Shown here: piece after piece, positions 10,001 to 17,491 of the stretch
Layout of the letters: the number at the start of each line of letters is the position of its first letter
Position numbering within the stretch: the stretch's first letter is position 1
The notes under the pieces: generated by a model
The model's input: only the letters and a program-made list of their open reading frames with translations
Told to the model about the DNA's origin: nothing
The model's database searches: none
Made by a program: the position numbers and the translations under genes
From: Butyricimonas faecihominis
GTDB lineage: Bacteria; Bacteroidota; Bacteroidia; Bacteroidales; Marinifilaceae
DNA length: 64,000 nucleotides
Assembly (NCBI RefSeq): GCF_033096445.1
Contig: NZ_AP028155.1
Location: 3,911,880-3,975,879, forward strand
Direction of reading: 5' to 3'

Positions 10001-10660
10001 CAGTTTGCGTTTCTCGATTACTTGGTAACCCGTGACAACCACTTCTTCCAGCTCTTTTTTGCTTGATTTGAGCGTGATCGTGACCGTTTTTTGTCCGGTA
10101 TAGGGTAACGTGACGGATTCCATCCCGATAAAAGAGAAAACGAGGGTGTCCTTTTCCTGTAACTTAATCGAGAATTCTCCTTTCGTGTTCGTGGTTACTC
10201 CATTGCTTGACCCCTTCACGAGGACGGTTACTCCCGGCAGGGGTTGTTTGTTCTCGTCGAAAACCAGTCCGGTTAAGATATTTTTCTCGGGTTCTGCCAT
10301 TTTGGGGGTAATCACGATGATGTCATTCTGGAAAGTGTACGAGAATCCCGTGGGACGCAGTATTTCTTCCATGACTTCCTGAACACTTTTATCGCGGACA
10401 GAAATGGTGATTTCCCCGATCTGTTCACCTTGATTGGTGTTGAAAATGAAGCAATAACCTGTTTGTTTTTGAATCTCGGCGAAAAATTCCTTGCTTGTAG
10501 CGTTCTTGAAGTCCAGCGTGACTTTTTTCTGCTGCGAGTAGCCGGAGGCTGACAATCCGAGGTTAAAAACCAGAAGAATGAATGTGCAAATCTTCATAAT
10601 TAGAATAATTTTACTTTTAGGACGCCCATGTACATGAGGTCGAAATTCAAAAGTTTTCAT
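7010..10660 (-). CDS. SusC/RagA-family TonB-dependent receptor with STN signalling domain
   Basis: 1216 aa outer-membrane importer. Order: long N-region and signal peptide (to about 42), STN domain (about 48-118) for signalling to a FecR partner, carboxypeptidase-regulatory-like domain (about 126-203), a TonB box region (ELEEVVVTGY), plug (about 215-355, with RIRGSSSISGSREPVWVVDG and YGVRAANGVIVITTKRG) and a barrel ending in an aromatic residue (MRLSLNF). The STN domain agrees with the sigma/anti-sigma pair upstream: ligand binding outside is relayed through FecR to the ECF sigma factor, which activates this operon. Another start 63 bp further in (MKICTFILLV) would also leave a signal peptide; the longer form is usual for SusC proteins. 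Confidence 0.95.
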   Translation of the reverse strand: MKTFEFRPHVHGRPKSKIILIMKICTFILLVFNLGLSASGYSQQKKVTLDFKNATSKEFFAEIQKQTGYCFIFNTNQGEQIGEITISVRDKSVQEVMEEILRPTGFSYTFQNDIIVITPKMAEPEKNILTGLVFDENKQPLPGVTVLVKGSSNGVTTNTKGEFSIKLQEKDTLVFSFIGMESVTLPYTGQKTVTITLKSSKKELEEVVVTGYQVIEKRKLTSAVVSVKGSDVLDPINTSIDQMLQGKIPGLQAINQSGTPGVAPKIRIRGSSSISGSREPVWVVDGVILSDPIPLTPEEINSMDNVNLIGNAISFLNPEDIDRIDILKDASATALYGVRAANGVIVITTKRGQSGPPRVNFSTNLSVVARPNYSIMKQMNSKDRIEVSEEMQEKALHFNKYDPSEIGYEGALRDLWERRITYQEFNQQVKKLKEMNTDWYDLLFHTSFTQSYNLSVSGGSDRVNYYISAGYNDQKGVAKPEKYTRYNALAKVDVNLYPNLKIGADISSARVKSKRTHSSVDLYQYAYETSRAIPAYNEDGSDYFYTTKEGLKNTAKDYYSPDIKFNIFHELDHSGYESTTSNTSMNFHLDWKLFSMFNWHTQFNLTTTHTNEQEWVDEQSTFAQSKRLLAYGVKEPDAKLASNYYTDTELPMGGILNEKDYRGQSYQLTSSLSYFQTFQKHEVNAIAGIEINSRKMDGKTETNYGYLRERGHKFAKIVLENYSKYRNTVAENYPAITDTKDNKVSFYGAFTYTFDNRYSFNFNIRADGSNQFGKDISTRFLPIWSISGRWNAHEELFLQNVKWLEVLAVRGSFGIQGNVNEEQVPDMILTMGGMDNISEEYSSTLYKVPNDHLKWEKTQSYNLGINLVVLKGLLDVTLEGYKKTGKNMIVTKEITSTNGASRVAINRGSLRNKGWELSVGLKPLNRKDYGISLSFNTSKVYNKVTNADKEQHTTYTNYVNGSVITNGKPVNTFYSYQFDKLDANGYPTFKNYNEQYLEDGDGHKKGDFIISSYDEAYARAFVAMGSREPDLSGGLSADFRYKRFSLSSTFAFNLGHKVRLNNLYVANQTLPYPQQNMSTEYVNRWRKPGDEDRTNIPRLSDDALRISEWNDAYVKVYPQDLKYPVAASLWEMYNYSDLRTVSSSFLRCTNLSLNYRFPEEWCKRLFLNSLNLGFSVSNLFVIKDKALKGRDPEQISLGARSIPPQQTYSMRLSLNF

Positions 10661-10687
10661 AAATTTGTGGTTTAATCTATTAGTATT

Positions 10688-10762
10688 TGAATAAATGAGA
10701 TGTCCAGTCTGATTTATTCATTGTTCTGTAAGGACGGATGATGGTGGAACATCTCCGTCCTT
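10688..10762 (-). promoter_or_regulatory. Two hairpins between fecR and susC
   Basis: First TGAATAAA (10688-10695) with TTTATTCA (10713-10720). Second AAGGACGGA-t-GATG (10730-10743) with CATCTCCGTCCTT (10750-10762). They separate the fecR stop from susC. No T-run follows on the minus strand, so attenuation or RNA processing is more likely than full termination. The other sigma/FecR/SusC set in this window also has two hairpins in the same place (63138-63189). Confidence 0.5.
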
Positions 10763-10766
10763 TGTT

Positions 10767-11942
10767 TTACCTGTTCGTGTACTCGTTTTTGTTTATAATA
10801 ATTGTTCTTTCTTTTATATGAAATGTAGCGCTAACGGTGGATTCAATTGCATTTAAGATGACATCGATGTTGTCATATCGTTTCAGGTAACCCGTGAAAC
10901 GGACATCCTTTACGGATTCATTCTGATAAAATAGTTCCACGTCATACCACAGGGCAAGCTTGTCCAGAATGGTTTCCAGACGTTCGTTGTCAAATAGGAA
11001 TATGCCTTCTGTCCAAGCCGTGTACGGAGTGGTATCGACCTCTCGGATGATGATATTCCCGTCAGTTTTTTGCACGATGGCTTGCTGGCTGGGTTTCAAG
11101 ATATACTCTTGCGATGAATCTTGCACCCGGATTCCGACAGAGCCTTTGACTAGCGTGGTTTGTATTTGATTCCCAAGTAATGTGTTTATATTGAACGTGG
11201 TTCCGTACACTTTTACTTGGACGTCTTCAGCGATAACGAGAAAAGGTTTGTTCGTGTCTTTGCTTACTTCGAAATAAGCCTCTCCCGAAAGGAATATTTC
11301 TCGTTTGTCGGGAGCGAAATTCTTCGGGAATCTTAATTTGGAATTCGAATTCAGATGCACGAATGTTCCGTCCGGTAAGGTGATTTTGAATTCCCCGCCA
11401 CGGGGTGTTATTAGTTCATAATGTTGTTTTTCCTTTTCTGCCGTGGAGTCTGATACATAGATGAGTTTGTCACCTTGTAAAACTAAATCGATCCCTTCCG
11501 GTAGCAGGGGTAGTGCGTGATCTGGCGATAAGTCAATCGTTTTCCCTTGTGACAGAATCAAAATTGCTTTGTTGTTTCCATGAGTGATAGGTGATTGCGA
11601 AATTTCACGGGTTGTTGGCTCTTGATTCACAAGTAAATAAACAAGTCCCACGAGTACGGGGACGAGAAAAATAGCCGCGTATCGGCTTAAACGGTAAATA
11701 GACTTTACTTTATGAGGTTGGGTATTCTTTTTGAATTTTGAAAATGCTTTTTCGGAATCGATGTGTTTTCGGGTTTCAAACTTTTGAAGCCTCTTTTCGG
11801 GGGAAATGACCTGTTGAAAGAAAGAGCGATTCTTTTCGTCTTCTTCCAGCCAAGCGGTTAACTCGTCTTGTTGTGTCTCGGAAAGTTTGTTTTCCATGTA
11901 CAACACGATGAGCTGTATAATTTTGCGGTGCCTGTTATTCAT
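10767..11942 (-). CDS. FecR-family anti-sigma factor
   Basis: 391 aa single-pass inner-membrane regulator. The cytoplasmic N-terminal part (1-85) would hold the sigma factor; a membrane helix lies at about 87-105 (YAAIFLVPVLVGLVYLLV); the periplasmic FecR domain spans about 165-290 (ITPRGGEFKITLPDGTFVHL, FLSGEAYFEVSKD, VYGTTFNINTL), followed by the C-terminal DUF4974-type domain (about 315-388, IFLFDNERLETILDKLALWY). It lies between the ECF sigma gene and susC on the same strand, the normal arrangement for trans-envelope control of a SusC importer. Confidence 0.93.
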   Translation of the reverse strand: MNNRHRKIIQLIVLYMENKLSETQQDELTAWLEEDEKNRSFFQQVISPEKRLQKFETRKHIDSEKAFSKFKKNTQPHKVKSIYRLSRYAAIFLVPVLVGLVYLLVNQEPTTREISQSPITHGNNKAILILSQGKTIDLSPDHALPLLPEGIDLVLQGDKLIYVSDSTAEKEKQHYELITPRGGEFKITLPDGTFVHLNSNSKLRFPKNFAPDKREIFLSGEAYFEVSKDTNKPFLVIAEDVQVKVYGTTFNINTLLGNQIQTTLVKGSVGIRVQDSSQEYILKPSQQAIVQKTDGNIIIREVDTTPYTAWTEGIFLFDNERLETILDKLALWYDVELFYQNESVKDVRFTGYLKRYDNIDVILNAIESTVSATFHIKERTIIINKNEYTNR

Positions 11943-12070
11943 GAGTATTCATTTTGTATAACAAACAGCATGGGTAGTAAAAAGTACGATGCCAAAAATG
12001 AAAAAAGTACTTTTCCCCTATTCTTCTTTACTCTTTCTTTATTCTCTCTCTATATTCTCACTACTTTCTT

Positions 12071-12114
12071 TACTGCTCTTCTACTGGTCTTCTACTGCTC
12101 ATATACTGCTATTA
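12071..12114. repeat. Four contiguous 11-bp units (TACTGCT-nnnn)
   Basis: Plus-strand units TACTGCTCTTC, TACTGGTCTTC, TACTGCTCATA and TACTGCTATTA, each exactly 11 bp. They lie in the 275-bp gap (11943-12217) between the ECF sigma gene and fecR, a gap that is pyrimidine-rich on the plus strand. One helical turn per unit would place all copies on one DNA face. Confidence 0.8.
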
Positions 12115-12217
12115 TAGTATTAGAACTATTTATTTCAAATTAAATAGCTCTTTTTATACTAGAGAAGGTGCAGGGATATACTAGCGAAATGACGAGGAAT
12201 CCCCGGTATATGTATTT

Positions 12218-12766
12218 TTACATGAATAGTAAAAAGAAAAATAGCGGGTTCAGTCTTTCTTTTAAACGTTGAAATGCCTTCTGTTTTTGGCTTTTAACCG
12301 TTGAGAGGGAAATGCCGAGTTGTGAGGCAATTTCATTTTCTTTTTTCCCGGCCAAGTGTAATTTGAATATTTCCTTACAGCGTTCCGGCAATTGGTCGAT
12401 GACGTTGAAGAAAATACGGTAGATCTCTTCTTCCATGACTTGGAAAACTTCCGATTCGTCTGATATTGATTCTCCTTGCCGGTAATTGATGTAATTTAAT
12501 TCTGCTTTTTGATGTTTCAGGTGGTTGATCGAACGATTCCGGATAAATAAATAGATAAACGAATGAAATGCGGAGATAGAATCAAAATACGTGTCTTTTT
12601 CCCACAATAGAGTCATTAAATCCTGTACAATGTCTTCGGCAACTTCCTGTCTGACATAGTGCATGGCGTACATGACCAAAGATGCATAGTAATCTTTGAA
12701 GAGCATTTGGAAAGCTTCCTCTTTTTTTCGGTTTAGCGCTTTGATGAACTGCTCGTTCGTGTGCAT
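12218..12766 (-). CDS. FecI-type ECF RNA polymerase sigma factor
   Basis: 182 aa. Region 2 covers about 14-85 (FKDYYASLVMYAMHYV, AEDIVQDLMTLLWEK for core binding and -10 recognition) and region 4 about 120-172 (LPERCKEIFKLHLAGKKENE, IASQLGISLSTVKSQKQKAF helix-turn-helix for -35 recognition). No region 3, as usual for ECF factors. First gene of the importer operon, followed 275 bp on by its FecR partner. The start at 12766 gives MHTNEQF and standard length. Confidence 0.93.
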   Translation of the reverse strand: MHTNEQFIKALNRKKEEAFQMLFKDYYASLVMYAMHYVRQEVAEDIVQDLMTLLWEKDTYFDSISAFHSFIYLFIRNRSINHLKHQKAELNYINYRQGESISDESEVFQVMEEEIYRIFFNVIDQLPERCKEIFKLHLAGKKENEIASQLGISLSTVKSQKQKAFQRLKERLNPLFFFLLFM

Positions 12767-12841
12767 GGTGATGTAACGTTTAATTCTCTTCGCGTTAAAA
12801 ATAGGAAATTAAAAAGGAAATAACAAACTGAGGAATGAGAT

Positions 12842-13034
12842 GAAGGGGCAGTTCAAAAAGTCAATTTTCAAACTCCCTCCCGGCTTCGCCGTACTCCCTC
12901 TATAAACAGAGGGAGAGTTGAGATACTCCCAGTCTACGGGAAGAGTCACCAGCTCCTCCTCTGTTTATAGAGGAGGTGGCACGAAGTGACGGAGGAGTTT
13001 TTTTTATAAAATAGACTTTTGGGATAACCCCTTC
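12842..13034. repeat. Palindromic intergenic repeat, copy 2 (intact)
   Basis: 193-bp imperfect palindrome. Arms begin GAAGGGG (12842) and end CCCCTTC (13034). The interior matches copy 1 closely, including CTCCCTCTATAAACAGAGGG, CCAGCTCCTCCTCTGTTTAT and GTGGCACGAAGTGACGGAGG. It supplies the uninterrupted version of the site where copy 1 received its MITE. It lies between the C69 peptidase gene end and the ECF sigma gene start, filling most of that 280-bp gap. Confidence 0.85.
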
Positions 13035-13046
13035 TCGTTATAAATT

Positions 13047-14678
13047 TTATCTCATTTTATTGTTCGTGTACTTTGTGATCAGTGTGTTCCGAAGTTGTAC
13101 GTAGGTTTGCATGATCGTGTCGGCACATTCCTGCGTGTATTTATTGAGTAATTCTGTCGCTTTCTTGGGATTTTTCTTTTGCAAGGCGATAAACTCTTTC
13201 TCGATCTCTGCGTTACGTTCGAAGAAGGATTGTTCCATGGGAGCCCGTGCGGCTTCCAAATCCTTTTTCCCATCCTGCCAGTTCAAGTAGAGTAAGTTAT
13301 CGACAAAATCAATGGCCCAGCGAGCGGAATTGTCGGAGTATTCTTTGGGGTTATACGTGGAATAGACTTCCGGGATGCGGGTCACGCCGGTGAAGATGGG
13401 CAGGTAAGGTGACGTGTAGGCGTTATCTTGGAAAACCCAGTATATTCCACCGATTTCCCGGGGAAGGTCCGAGCGGAGCTGGGCAACCATACCGTATTCC
13501 CCGTCAACCCGTGCTACTAGGCGTCTGCGGGTAGTCTTCATTAATTTTTGCGTTTCACTGGATGGGAAAGGGGTAGCCAGTTTACTTTTCACCATGTTCC
13601 CGTTCTTGTCCGGATAATACCAAACGGCGTCATTCTCTTTGTCATAGATGGTTCCCGAGAACGTGGAACGTTGAAAGTCCATGAAGTCTTTCACGGAAAC
13701 TTTTTGCTCCGGTTTAAAGGAGAACGGGTACACGCTAAGCGGTTCCACGTATTGGATATACTGGTTTAAGTTATCAAACGGGTTATTGGTACGTCTGGAC
13801 GGGATCGGGTCAAGAGAGGGGGCGAAGGTGTTGACGAATAACCAAAAACGGTTTGTGGCCCATTCTCTGGGAGTCGGGGCATAAACATCCTGCCAAACGA
13901 AAGGTTTGCCGCTTGCCGGGGAATACCAGCCGTTTTCAATGGCTACCTGCTGGTAGTTGGAAGAGGCACGGAATTGTTCCGGTTTTGAAAGATCTATTTC
14001 TTTAATGATGCTCCAGTTGGGAATCATGGCGATTTCATCGTCCGGCACCCGTTGAGCGGCCCAGATCACACCCGGCTTACCACTTTCCGGGGTCCAGTTT
14101 TTACCGACACTGAAAAGTTCGAGAACCCATACTCCTTCCGGGTCCGCAATCGTGAGACATTCTGATTCCGGCCCGCAAGAGGGGAGGAACCCGTATTTTT
14201 CCATGAGCGAGGTGATGAGGGTTAGGGCCTCTTCTGCCGTTTTGCAGCGTTGTAAGGCAAAAATCATGGCTTGTTCCACGGTCATGATCTGTTTCCCTTC
14301 TCCTTTGTTTACTTGTAATTCGGGACGTTGGCTCGTGGTGCTTTCCCCGATACAGAGTTGGTACTCGTTGATGTGAGAGTAAGCGGATTGGAAATACGTG
14401 TAGGTTTGCTCAACTTGCGGGATGTAACCTAAGATTTCCCCGTTGTCATCCAAGGGAAGGTCAACTCGCTGTATGCCGTAATACACGGGAGCCATGCTTC
14501 CTTTGGGGAATTTTTGGCCCGCCACGACCCGGATGCGACAATCCGCACCGGCATCCGTGTGTGAATTTAAAACACTACCGTCGACCGTGGCTTTTTTGCC
14601 GGCCACGATGATCGTGCAGGCTTTTCCTGTCTGTAAAAAGAAAAGGATAGCGCTTAAAATAAGAAGAAGTGTCTTCAT
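13047..14678 (-). CDS. Secreted C69-family dipeptidase
   Basis: N-terminal nucleophile hydrolase of 543 aa, cleaving dipeptides in the periplasm or at the surface. Signal peptide to Ala20, then the mature catalytic Cys21 in ACTIIVAGKKATVDGSV, the usual C69 start. Further family motifs include NSHTDAG, GESTTSQRP, MTVEQAMIFALQRCKTAEEA and CGPESECLTIADPEGVWVLE. The frame is open for 38 more codons upstream, but the start at 14678 gives a good signal peptide and sits downstream of a promoter-like TAAATTTG at 14768-14775. Probably transcribed alone. Confidence 0.93.
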   Translation of the reverse strand: MKTLLLILSAILFFLQTGKACTIIVAGKKATVDGSVLNSHTDAGADCRIRVVAGQKFPKGSMAPVYYGIQRVDLPLDDNGEILGYIPQVEQTYTYFQSAYSHINEYQLCIGESTTSQRPELQVNKGEGKQIMTVEQAMIFALQRCKTAEEALTLITSLMEKYGFLPSCGPESECLTIADPEGVWVLELFSVGKNWTPESGKPGVIWAAQRVPDDEIAMIPNWSIIKEIDLSKPEQFRASSNYQQVAIENGWYSPASGKPFVWQDVYAPTPREWATNRFWLFVNTFAPSLDPIPSRRTNNPFDNLNQYIQYVEPLSVYPFSFKPEQKVSVKDFMDFQRSTFSGTIYDKENDAVWYYPDKNGNMVKSKLATPFPSSETQKLMKTTRRRLVARVDGEYGMVAQLRSDLPREIGGIYWVFQDNAYTSPYLPIFTGVTRIPEVYSTYNPKEYSDNSARWAIDFVDNLLYLNWQDGKKDLEAARAPMEQSFFERNAEIEKEFIALQKKNPKKATELLNKYTQECADTIMQTYVQLRNTLITKYTNNKMR

Positions 14679-14767
14679 GTGTAATATGATTTTTTTGTTT
14701 TGTGATTTATCAGAGTGCAATGTTGCAATATTTATTTTAACAAAAAAATTAAAAGCACGAAATAATA

Positions 14768-14775
14768 CAAATTTA
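14768..14775 (-). promoter_or_regulatory. Bacteroidetes -7 element TAAATTTG for the C69 peptidase gene
   Basis: Exact TAnnTTTG match on the minus strand, giving a leader of roughly 85 bases to the start at 14678. It overlaps the last codons of the upstream gene. No clear -33 TTTG was found. Confidence 0.45.
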
Positions 14776-15399
14776 GAGGTAGAGTATTTCACCTTTCTCG
14801 GCTGCTTCTTTTATGGCATCGATAATTGTGAATAATTTATTGCACATCATTTTTGGGGTGAGGATATTCCCTCGCATATCTTCATAAATTTGTTCTTTCT
14901 TGTTGATATAGCTATAAAAATAGAGATGTTCGAATTGGAAAATTTTAAAGTCAGCGTTTTTAATATCGGGAATCTTGTCTTTTACATTCTGAATGTTTTT
15001 TCCGAAGTCTTGCATTAGGATATTAGGTATCCAATGGGAATTTTGTTTTTGGACAATTAACAGGTATGATGTATCGGCTTTTTCTCGTAGTAAAAGCATG
15101 GCAAGAGTGTCCGGTTGATACAAGGATAAGAGAAGGTTTTCGGGAGTAGGATCTTTGTAAAATTTGTCTATGTCTAAATGATAAAAAGGCATAAATTCTA
15201 CATTGTCATTTTTTAGGGTGGCAATTTTTGTAAGTATTATGCTGGAGGATTTGGTTTTGCCATTGAGAGAGTCCGCGAAAGAAACTAATGATTCAATGAT
15301 ACCTTTTTGTTTTTTCGTTAATTTTTTTTGAGGTGATGGATCAATTCCATCATAACAAATGAAACTGATGACGAGTAAAAATTGGATAAATGAATTCAT
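14773..15399 (-). CDS. Hypothetical protein with hydrophobic N-terminus
   Basis: 208 aa, not recognised. Residues 1-17 are hydrophobic (MNSFIQFLLVISFICYDG) and could be a signal peptide or, with Cys15, a weak lipobox. The rest is rich in Lys, Asp and aromatic residues (for example MPFYHLDIDKFYKDPTPENL, FQFEHLYFYSYINKKEQI) and has no known catalytic motif. GC content is lower than in neighbours. A TAnnTTTG element (15465-15472) precedes it, and it ends about 95 bp before the C69 peptidase start. A secreted or envelope-linked role is only a guess. Confidence 0.7.
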   Translation of the reverse strand: MNSFIQFLLVISFICYDGIDPSPQKKLTKKQKGIIESLVSFADSLNGKTKSSSIILTKIATLKNDNVEFMPFYHLDIDKFYKDPTPENLLLSLYQPDTLAMLLLREKADTSYLLIVQKQNSHWIPNILMQDFGKNIQNVKDKIPDIKNADFKIFQFEHLYFYSYINKKEQIYEDMRGNILTPKMMCNKLFTIIDAIKEAAEKGEILYL

Positions 15400-15464
15400 G
15401 ATTTGTATGTCATTTTAGTTGGTTCGGATTGTGTAATATCCGGTAAAAACCAGTCAAATAAATA

Positions 15465-15472
15465 CAAATATA
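15465..15472 (-). promoter_or_regulatory. -7 element TATATTTG upstream of the hypothetical gene at 14773-15399
   Basis: Exact TAnnTTTG on the minus strand, 66 bp upstream of the start codon. No good -33 box seen. Confidence 0.5.
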
Positions 15473-15571
15473 ATAAGAAGATACGAGATTCCGGTAGGGG
15501 TATGGATAAGGAAAATTAGATTTTATTCCTCGGAGCTTTGCATCTGGGGCGAGCGTGAATATCGTGCGGCG

Positions 15572-16540
15572 TTAATTTGATTGAAAAGAACGTTCATGGA
15601 ATGCACGTATGCGCTGTAAGACATTTTTTCTCAAATTCTGATTGTAGAGATTAAATTCTTCCACGTGTAGATTCCCTTTGGGTAAAAGTACTTCTACGCT
15701 GGGAATATAATATTTGTCTTCATCAATTCCTGTTACCACGATTGTATGGATGGAAGGGTCGATAGATGCGGTAAAACCTTGATAAGAAACTCCGGGGCTA
15801 GCATCCGTTTTCCAGTTCAGGGGATTAATACACACGATGTTGTTTTTGAACAATGGAGAAATTGCTTCCGGTTTTGTCACGCTATTGAATCCGATGATCA
15901 CCCCCACGTCCGTAGAGTCTTTAGCCATTCGTAGATAAGGATAACCGTCTAGTTCCTCTTGCGTGATTGTGTACCCGATGGCGTAAGATGCGACTAAGTG
16001 CTGGTAGATCTCCGGTGTTATCTCGTGTTTCAATAATTCGATCACGGCTTTTGCTCCTTGGCTGTGACCGGCAAGAATGAAAGGACGTCCTTGATTGTAA
16101 TTGTTCCAATAATAACGAAAGGCGGCTACCACGTCTTTATAAGCCAATTGAAAACGTTTTTCGATGAGAGCCGTGTCCAAAGACAACCAGCTGTCCATCG
16201 AGATCTGACGGTAATAGGGAGAGAAAAAATTGCAACTGTCCGACAAGACATTTTTGGCCAATCGAATAGACGGGTCTACCATTTGACGCTGTTTTGTATT
16301 GAATATATCCATGTTATGTTGGATTTGCCCGAGGCTGTCGGTATAATCCCAAATGCAAGTAGGTACCACGTAAAAAATATCGACCTTCTTGTTCATGCCC
16401 TCTTGATTGGCCTCGAACCAACACTTGCTATCCGAGTAATCCACCCCGTCATTCGTGGAATCCGAAGAAATTTTCCCGCAGGAGATAAATAAAAGCAAGG
16501 AGCAAAAAGCAAAAATATATTTCAAAACAGCCTTTCCCAT
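15572..16540 (-). CDS. DUF3089 alpha/beta-hydrolase-like lipoprotein
   Basis: 322 aa with a lipoprotein signal (LLLFISC, Cys21). The segment VDIFYVVPTCIWD near residue 53 and the nucleophile elbow GHSQG (AGHSQGAKAVIELL) mark the DUF3089 branch of alpha/beta hydrolases. Other conserved pieces are YAIGYTITQEEL and INPLNWKTD. Family members are presumed esterases or lipases, but the substrate is unknown. It stands alone on the minus strand, divergent from rpsL. Confidence 0.85.
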   Translation of the reverse strand: MGKAVLKYIFAFCSLLLFISCGKISSDSTNDGVDYSDSKCWFEANQEGMNKKVDIFYVVPTCIWDYTDSLGQIQHNMDIFNTKQRQMVDPSIRLAKNVLSDSCNFFSPYYRQISMDSWLSLDTALIEKRFQLAYKDVVAAFRYYWNNYNQGRPFILAGHSQGAKAVIELLKHEITPEIYQHLVASYAIGYTITQEELDGYPYLRMAKDSTDVGVIIGFNSVTKPEAISPLFKNNIVCINPLNWKTDASPGVSYQGFTASIDPSIHTIVVTGIDEDKYYIPSVEVLLPKGNLHVEEFNLYNQNLRKNVLQRIRAFHERSFQSN

Positions 16541-16568
16541 AATTTTATTTTTGATGTAAAATTTAAGG

Positions 16569-16576
16569 CAAAAATA
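16569..16576 (-). promoter_or_regulatory. -7 element TATTTTTG for the DUF3089 gene
   Basis: Exact TAnnTTTG match on the minus strand, 29 bp from the start codon. It lies in the 427-bp gap 16541-16967, which also holds an 11-bp array and the ribosomal promoter but no gene. Confidence 0.45.
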
Positions 16577-16713
16577 GGCATTTTTTTCATATGTTTGATT
16601 GTGGAATAAACGTTTTATCCAGCCGTGGATTTACTCTTAGTTTGTACGTGAATTGTTTCTAGGGAATAGGGGAAAACCAATGAATAGCTAATGTACATTC
16701 GATGTATACGGGA

Positions 16714-16791
16714 ATTAAAGACGTATCAATTTCGAATCAAAGACGCATCAAAGACACTCGTGAACGTCTTTGATGTATCTTTGATTCGAAA
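16714..16791. repeat. 11-bp array arranged as a long palindrome upstream of rpsL
   Basis: Direct units at 16714, 16725, 16736 and 16747 (ATTAAAGACGT, ATCAATTTCGA, ATCAAAGACGC, ATCAAAGACAC), then inverted units at 16766 and 16777 (GTCTTTGATGT, ATCTTTGATTC). The arms 16730-16755 and 16766-16791 pair at 24 of 26 positions around a 10-base loop. It lies about 103 bp before the -33 box of the ribosomal promoter and between two divergent transcription units. It has no T-run, so it is not a terminator. Confidence 0.85.
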
Positions 16792-16893
16792 GAGCAGGGT
16801 GGGAGAAATAGTTCTTTCATAGAATTTCATCGGCTCATTGTCGGCTAACATTCTCACAGTCTTATGCTTTTTTCGAAAAAAAAGATAGAAATG

Positions 16894-16925
16894 TTTGGTG
16901 GTGATGTATAAAGTTACTACCTTTG
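16894..16925 (+). promoter_or_regulatory. Main promoter of the ribosomal supercluster
   Basis: TTTG at 16894-16897 and TACCTTTG at 16918-16925 with 20 bp between them, an excellent fit to the Bacteroidetes primary sigma consensus. Transcription should start near 16932 and read into rpsL at 16968. Confidence 0.8.
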
Positions 16926-16967
16926 CGAGCCAAATTGAATAAAAGTAACTAATTTAAAAGTACTTGT

Positions 16968-17375
16968 ATGCCAACTATTCAACAGTTAGTAAGAAAAGGA
17001 AGAACAAAAATCCAGGACAAGAGCAAGGCTCCGGCTTTGGATGCTTGCCCGCAAAGACGCGGGGTTTGCGTTCGTGTGTACACGACGACCCCGAAGAAAC
17101 CGAACTCAGCGATGAGAAAGGTTGCCAGAGTTAGATTAACCAACGGAAAAGAGGTGAATGCCTACATTCCGGGAGAAGGACACAACTTGCAAGAGCACTC
17201 TATCGTGTTGATCAGAGGTGGTCGTGTGAAGGACCTTCCGGGAGTTCGTTATCACTTGGTTCGCGGTACATTGGATGCTGCTGGTGTAAACGGTCGTTTA
17301 CAAGGTCGTTCCAAATATGGTGCTAAGAGACCGAAAAAAGGTGCTGCTGCAGCTCCGGCAAAAGGTAAGAAGTAA
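16968..17375 (+). CDS. rpsL: 30S ribosomal protein S12
   Basis: 135 aa protein of the decoding centre. It shows [11 protein letters not shown] at the N-terminus, [20 protein letters not shown] and [16 protein letters not shown] around the residues where streptomycin-resistance changes occur (the lysines are wild type here), and [16 protein letters not shown]. The C-terminus has an Ala/Lys-rich tail ([13 protein letters not shown]). First gene of the cluster, 36 bp after the expected transcription start. Confidence 0.98.
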   Translation: MPTIQQLVRKGRTKIQDKSKAPALDACPQRRGVCVRVYTTTPKKPNSAMRKVARVRLTNGKEVNAYIPGEGHNLQEHSIVLIRGGRVKDLPGVRYHLVRGTLDAAGVNGRLQGRSKYGAKRPKKGAAAAPAKGKK

Positions 17376-17429
17376 AAAGATTAATTGACAGGAGTTGTTT
17401 ATGGGTTGTTCCCGAAAAGTTGAGTAAAT

Positions 17430-17441
17430 GGTCGTGAGACC
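17430..17441 (+). promoter_or_regulatory. GUGA-capped hairpin between rpsL and rpsG
   Basis: GGTC-gtga-GACC, a short stem closed by a GNRA-type tetraloop, 50 bases before the rpsG start. The same loop caps hairpins before rpmC (24846-24859) and rplE (26219-26232). Confidence 0.5.
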
Positions 17442-17491
17442 GTTGAAGACCGGTAAGGGCAGCGAACGAACAAATTCGTAAACTAGAAGAG

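Noticed and set aside
11868-12143. Plus-strand open frame of 91 codons over the sigma-FecR gap
   Set aside because: It runs antisense through the fecR start and then through the 11-bp array; the product is low-complexity hydrophobic sequence with no family features.
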